Shown here: in pieces, positions 6,001 to 8,109 of the stretch
How positions within the stretch are numbered: the stretch's first letter is position 1
How the letters are laid out: the number at the start of each line of letters is the position of its first letter
Origin: an uncultured Prevotellaceae bacterium
Lineage (GTDB): Bacteria > Bacteroidota > Bacteroidia > Bacteroidales > Bacteroidaceae
DNA length: 8,109 bases
Direction of reading: 5' to 3'
Assembly: GCA_900315105.1 (NCBI GenBank)
Contig: OMXX01000142.1
Coordinates: 1-8,109 of the forward strand
The notes under the pieces: model-generated
Databases searched by the model: none
What the model was told of the DNA's origin: nothing
The model's input: the letters and a program-made list of their open reading frames with translations, nothing else
Position numbers and translations under genes: made by a program

Positions 6001-6356
6001 GTGCTATGCTTAAAAGTAGTAATGGAGAAATTCTCAATGGAGCAAATTATATTACATTCAACAATTTGCTCTTCCATTTCACTAAATTCCAATCAGCCTT
6101 GAAGATTTTGACTTCAAATACATTGCTTTTTGGCACTTTTGACGGAATGAACGATATCGCAGAATCTTGTAGAGAGGTATACTGCGATAGCAAAGATGTA
6201 GAAGAAGAACTAAGACGGTATAAATCCATTAGTTTCACATATGACAAAATCAACAAGCGACCTATCGAAATTGACTCGTTATGGGGGTATTATGCAGAAA
6301 AAGGTAATGGCGTTTGCAACCGTTTGCCGACATTAAAGTCCATGTTGGAATATTAG
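5994..6356 (+). pseudogene. DUF2971-like gene truncated at the insert junction
   Basis: Residues 25-108 match the N-terminal half of DUF2971 proteins by eye: LLFHFTKFQSALKILTSNTL, then LLFGTFDGMNDIAES, then YKSISFTYDK, and finally the conserved LWGYYAEKGNGVC block (97-108). Family members normally continue for another hundred or so residues after the GVC motif. Here the sequence switches at about 6320 to unrelated codons and stops at 6354-6356, inside the resumed VOC gene in another frame. The start overlaps the lipoprotein stop by 7 bp; Met5 is an alternative. The function of DUF2971 is not established. The product is likely unstable or inactive, though an expressed N-terminal fragment cannot be excluded. 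Confidence 0.65.
6339..6352 (+). repeat. Right junction direct repeat of the insert
   Basis: TCCATGTTGGAATA, the counterpart of the left copy at 3198-3211. This copy keeps the VOC reading frame (CAT GTT GGA ATA encodes HVGI), so it is probably the version that carries the native gene sequence. Confidence 0.5.
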
Positions 6357-6652
6357 GCATGGAACATCGGGGAAGTAAAGGCCATCACAACCTATACTTT
6401 CCCAGTGGCAAAATCTCTATCCATACCTGTAAAGGTGAGTTTCAGCCAGCTGCCCTAAATCCAACTTACGGCTCACAGGACTTCTGCCTGATAGTAGAGG
6501 ATGACCTGCAAACCGTCAAAGGAGAATTAGAGGCCAAAGGTATCACACCTCTGACGGATATTGTTGAGCGTCATGGTGCCCACGGAGTCATGCACAGCCT
6601 GTATGTCAGAGATCCCGATGGTAATCTCGTGGAACTAAGCAGCTACAGTTAA
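6341..6652 (+). pseudogene. VOC/glyoxalase-family gene, C-terminal fragment
   Basis: This is the remainder of the VOC-fold gene begun at 3134. It reads HVGILGMEHRGSKGHHNLYF, PSGKISIHTCKGEFQP and DFCLIVEDDLQTVKGELEAK, and ends with the diagnostic VMHSLYVRDPDGNLVELSSY. His in VMHSLY and Glu in LVELS correspond to metal ligands of the superfamily. Joined to the 5' fragment it would give roughly 125 residues, the normal size for a single-domain VOC protein. The open frame extends back to a TTG at 6314 within the insert, but no promoter or ribosome site supports expression from there. The likely role before disruption was a small metal-dependent glyoxalase or thiol-transferase-like protein; the substrate is unknown. 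Confidence 0.8.
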
Positions 6653-6695
6653 AGTACATGTCCGAATTGCGGTCTTATTAATCTCAGACAGAGGC

Positions 6696-6878
6696 TTACT
6701 TCTGTGCCGGTTCCCATTTACAACGGACGGGAGAAACGATAGCTCCCTCTGCTTTAAGCTCCTTCATAGCCTTATCCACTTCCTTGCGGTCAAGGCCAGA
6801 GAGTTCTGCAATCTTACCTGCGTTGAGCGGCGTTCCGGCCTGCTTCATAGTCTCCAATACTGTGTCTTTTGTTGCCAT
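6696..6878 (-). CDS. Possible internal gene for the 60-residue winged-helix protein
   Basis: Within the fused gene, an in-frame ATG at 6878 begins [15 protein letters not shown] and is preceded on the minus strand by AGGAG with 8 nt before the ATG, a good ribosome-binding arrangement. Translation from here would give exactly the compact winged-helix protein that I know as a free-standing gene in related bacteria. The locus could thus make two products: a long form with the acidic domain and a short DNA-binding form. This is an inference from the Shine-Dalgarno and the domain boundary. Confidence 0.45.
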   Translation of the reverse strand: MATKDTVLETMKQAGTPLNAGKIAELSGLDRKEVDKAMKELKAEGAIVSPVRCKWEPAQK

Positions 6879-7349
6879 AATAGTGTCTCCTATATTTAAT
6901 GTTGTTGATAATGTATCCAAGTTTGACTCATCTTCATCCGTATCATTTTCGGCTTCCTTGATAGCCTTCCAATCAAGCAAGTCATCATCGAGCACGTCAT
7001 TAATCAAAGACTCTGGCCAAATAACTGTATAGTCATCCAGTGAGATGTTGTCCATTAGCATCATCTCCTCTTCTAAATATACAGTGTTAAGTCTTGAACA
7101 TATAATATCCAAAAGGATTTCTGCATTGTCAAGGTATAAGTCTTCATTAAACTCATACAATTCATCAAAAGACGCATCACTTCCATATTCCTTAAAGAAC
7201 TGTCTCAACAAGTACATTTCCTCGATAGTAAACCGAAGTGGCTCATTGGTTCCTCGTGGAAGCTTATGGGCTACCTTACCTGTTTCATAATTCTTCCTCG
7301 GCTCGAACTCGAAGTAATAGTCCTTTTCGAAAATGTCTCCTAAGTTCAT
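6696..7349 (-). CDS. Acidic unknown domain fused to a winged-helix module
   Basis: The 217-residue product starts at the ATG at 7349 ([12 protein letters not shown]). An upstream GTG at 7376 in the same frame is rejected because it falls inside the -7 promoter box. Residues 1-125 are unrecognised, aromatic and acidic, with helical stretches such as [17 protein letters not shown]. Residues about 126-155 are a strongly acidic linker ([12 protein letters not shown]). The last 60 residues, from [11 protein letters not shown], are a small winged-helix DNA-binding module: [20 protein letters not shown] is the helix-turn-helix and [14 protein letters not shown] the wing. Proteins consisting of only this 60-residue part are familiar from Bacteroidales, so this gene looks like a fusion. 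A regulator role is inferred; its target is unknown. It converges with the VOC fragment. Confidence 0.75.
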   Translation of the reverse strand: MNLGDIFEKDYYFEFEPRKNYETGKVAHKLPRGTNEPLRFTIEEMYLLRQFFKEYGSDASFDELYEFNEDLYLDNAEILLDIICSRLNTVYLEEEMMLMDNISLDDYTVIWPESLINDVLDDDLLDWKAIKEAENDTDEDESNLDTLSTTLNIGDTIMATKDTVLETMKQAGTPLNAGKIAELSGLDRKEVDKAMKELKAEGAIVSPVRCKWEPAQK

Positions 7350-7375
7350 TGTTATATGCTGTTTTGTTTCATCCA

Positions 7376-7383
7376 CAAAGGTA
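7376..7383 (-). promoter_or_regulatory. -7 promoter box of the winged-helix fusion gene
   Basis: On the minus strand TACCTTTG reads from 7383 to 7376, an exact TAnnTTTG match, 26 nt before the ATG at 7349. No clear -33 TTTG is seen at the usual distance. Confidence 0.55.
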
Positions 7384-7455
7384 CGAATAAAGTTTGATAA
7401 TAGATAGTCTGTGCCATTTTTTTGTATGCGAACTTTTCAGGTACGCATAGAGCCA

Positions 7456-7693
7456 TCAATCAGTTAGTTGTGGGTACTTTTCGAGGAGTTTATCCATCAG
7501 CACATTGAGATTATCGCCTAAATCGTGCGAGTAATCTATAGGTACAAACACCTCCTGTGCTGGCATTTTCACGCCCAACATGTTCAACGCCTCGTGATAA
7601 GACAGGAAGACGGATGTCACCGAAGGCAAATGAGAACTTACCTCCGCGAGCTGTATAGTCGTTGATCTCTTGCTTGAACGTATTCTTGTCCAT
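7456..7693 (-). pseudogene. Small hypothetical gene broken by a frameshift
   Basis: The frame from ATG 7693 reads MDKNTFKQEINDYTARGGKF and SFAFGD, then degenerates. In the +1 frame, from about 7620, a protein-like sequence continues as TSVFLSYHEALNMLGVKM, PAQEVFVPIDYSHDLGDN and LNVLMDKLLEKYPQLTD, to a TGA at 7458-7456. Together they make about 80 residues with no signal peptide or known motif. The change of frame lies between roughly 7640 and 7605. It may be a real indel mutation or a sequencing error. I do not recognise the family. A -7 box lies 24 nt upstream of the ATG, so the gene had its own promoter. It reads in the same direction as the winged-helix fusion downstream. Confidence 0.55.
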
Positions 7694-7717
7694 TGTCTTT
7701 TTCAAATATTACGAGTA

Positions 7718-7725
7718 CAAAGATA
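7718..7725 (-). promoter_or_regulatory. -7 promoter box of the frameshifted gene
   Basis: On the minus strand TATCTTTG reads from 7725 to 7718, an exact TAnnTTTG match. The -33 region is unconvincing. Confidence 0.5.
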
Positions 7726-7822
7726 CAACTGTTTTGTGGAATCTAGATATGAATTATTGCTTTTCTTTGTTACAAAGAAATGAATGCCATGTAAAAAAAG
7801 ACTTGTTTCTAAAAGAGAAATG

Positions 7823-7861
7823 TTGTCAGCAAAGTGTAAATATTTTAAGCATTGCTGACAA
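7823..7861. promoter_or_regulatory. Perfect 10-bp inverted repeat upstream of hsp20
   Basis: TTGTCAGCAA (7823-7832) and TTGCTGACAA (7852-7861) are exact reverse complements separated by a 19-nt AT-rich spacer. The pair sits in the divergent gap between the frameshifted minus-strand gene and hsp20. No T-run follows on either strand, so an operator is more likely than a terminator. It resembles heat-shock operators such as CIRCE in layout only; the arm sequence and spacer length differ. Confidence 0.55.
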
Positions 7862-8004
7862 TGATGGCACGATTTGACACCAATTGTTTATAGGCACGGA
7901 TATTGCATTGATGGTTAGTGAAGTTCGGAGGTCGGACGAGGGCAACGAAAGGAACCTGAGGACGATGGATGAACCGAGGATAAATAAAGAATTAATTGAT
8001 AATT
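7862..8004 (+). promoter_or_regulatory. Purine-rich leader region of hsp20
   Basis: The stretch from about 7920 to 7980 is markedly purine-rich, with GAGG at the end of CGGAGG (7926), ACGAGG (7936), CTGAGG (7956) and CCGAGG (7974). No open frame with a start fits it. TTTGACA at 7873 is a possible -33/-35 element, but no -7 box lies at a standard distance. GGAACCT (7951-7957) can pair with AGGTTTT (8008-8014), which overlaps the Shine-Dalgarno. A structured, temperature-sensitive leader is possible but unproven. Confidence 0.35.
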
Positions 8005-8010
8005 AGGAGG
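8005..8010 (+). promoter_or_regulatory. Strong Shine-Dalgarno of hsp20
   Basis: AGGAGG lies 8 nt before the ATG at 8019. It fixes the start codon and is unusually strong for a Bacteroidota gene. Confidence 0.7.
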
Positions 8011-8018
8011 TTTTGACT

Positions 8019-8109
8019 ATGTTGTATCCAGTTTTAAGAGACATGAACAATTGGCTTGACAATGATTTCGACGATATGTTGAACACAAGTTGGATGCCGC
8101 GCATGAACG
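8019..8109 (+). CDS. Hsp20-family small heat-shock protein, 5' part only
   Basis: Only the first 30 codons are in the window: MLYPVLRDMNNWLDNDFDDM then LNTSWMPRMN. The short N-terminal arm, with a W/F-DD pattern before a linker, is typical of bacterial Hsp20 chaperones, which form oligomers and hold unfolding proteins in the cytosol. The alpha-crystallin domain lies beyond the right edge, so the call rests on the N-terminal arm and on the heat-shock-like upstream region. The start is set by AGGAGG at 8005-8010. Confidence 0.7.
   Translation, partial: MLYPVLRDMNNWLDNDFDDMLNTSWMPRMN

Larger units (their letters stand above)
3198..6352 (+). mobile_element. Insert of about 3.1 kb splitting a VOC-family gene
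   Basis: The two halves of one VOC-type gene flank this segment. TCCATGTGGAAATA at the left edge and TCCATGTTGGAATA at the right edge are near-identical. Joining the halves at the shared CAT (3200-3202 to 6341-6343) gives an in-frame DFHVGILGME. The interior is far more AT-rich than the left flank: 15 of 60 bases are G or C at 5161-5220, against 38 of 60 at 2761-2820. Cargo is a HigBA pair and three overlapping genes. No integrase, transposase or clear terminal inverted repeat is present, so the mode of entry is unknown. It could be a passive cassette, a decayed element, or the product of recombination with foreign DNA. Confidence 0.6.

Noticed and set aside
3242..6328. Inverted repeat GGCAAAYGGT near both ends of the insert (3242-3251 and 6319-6328)
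   Set aside because: Nine of ten bases match, but the copies lie at different distances from the two junctions, and a match of this quality is expected by chance when comparing such long ends.
6314..6652. VOC C-terminal fragment as an intact gene starting at TTG 6314
   Set aside because: The first VOC beta-alpha unit with a metal-ligand His is missing and is found at 3134-3202; no promoter or ribosome site supports the TTG.
7350..7376. GTG start at 7376 for the winged-helix fusion gene
   Set aside because: The GTG overlaps the -7 promoter box TACCTTTG; the in-frame ATG at 7349 is the plausible start.
7662..7877. Plus-strand open frame of 71 codons in the hsp20 upstream region
   Set aside because: It overlaps the minus-strand promoter and the inverted repeat, has no ribosome site, and its residues show no protein-like pattern.
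1..8109. CRISPR arrays, rRNA, complete tRNA genes and rho-independent terminators
   Set aside because: No regularly spaced repeats with unique spacers, no full tRNA cloverleaf and no GC hairpin with a T-run were found on either strand by eye.

Overview
The window looks like chromosomal DNA from a Bacteroidota member, most likely Bacteroidales (Prevotella- or Bacteroides-like). The signs are several matches to the Bacteroidota -7 promoter box TAnnTTTG, lipoproteins with Bacteroidota-style lipoboxes, and a HigBA pair and a 60-residue winged-helix protein of types I associate with this phylum. Family calls were made by eye, without database searches.

Left part (1-2921). A decayed ISL3-type transposase remnant on the minus strand is followed by three degenerate tRNA T-arm-like repeats. 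A tight plus-strand operon comes next: a YccF-type membrane protein, an exported methionine sulfoxide reductase A, a UlaG-like metallo-beta-lactamase-fold lipoprotein and a beta-class carbonic anhydrase. The gaps are 12, 22 and 18 nt. The YccF gene has lost or replaced its normal start, since a promoter box sits directly against the coding sequence. The 22-nt gap before the lipoprotein gene is almost entirely a perfect hairpin that touches the start codon.

Middle (2922-6652). An IS30-type transposase remnant leads into the first ~22 codons of a VOC/glyoxalase-like gene. That gene is interrupted by about 3.1 kb of AT-rich DNA and resumes, in frame, at 6341. Both junctions carry near-identical 14-bp sequences, so removing the insert would restore a normal-sized VOC gene. 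The insert carries a HigB-HigA toxin-antitoxin pair with a probable leaderless toxin start. It also carries a three-gene overlapping cluster: a secreted protein with a lysine/arginine-rich tail, a lipoprotein with a probable beta-sandwich C-terminus, and a DUF2971-like gene cut off at the right junction. No recombinase is visible. This insert is the best candidate for an undescribed system.

Right part (6653-8109). On the minus strand lies a gene encoding an acidic unknown domain fused to a winged-helix module; the module has its own internal Shine-Dalgarno and ATG. Upstream of it is a small frameshifted gene. A roughly 310-bp intergenic region holds a perfect 10-bp inverted repeat and a purine-rich leader with an unusually strong Shine-Dalgarno. 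The start of an Hsp20 small heat-shock gene follows and runs off the right edge.
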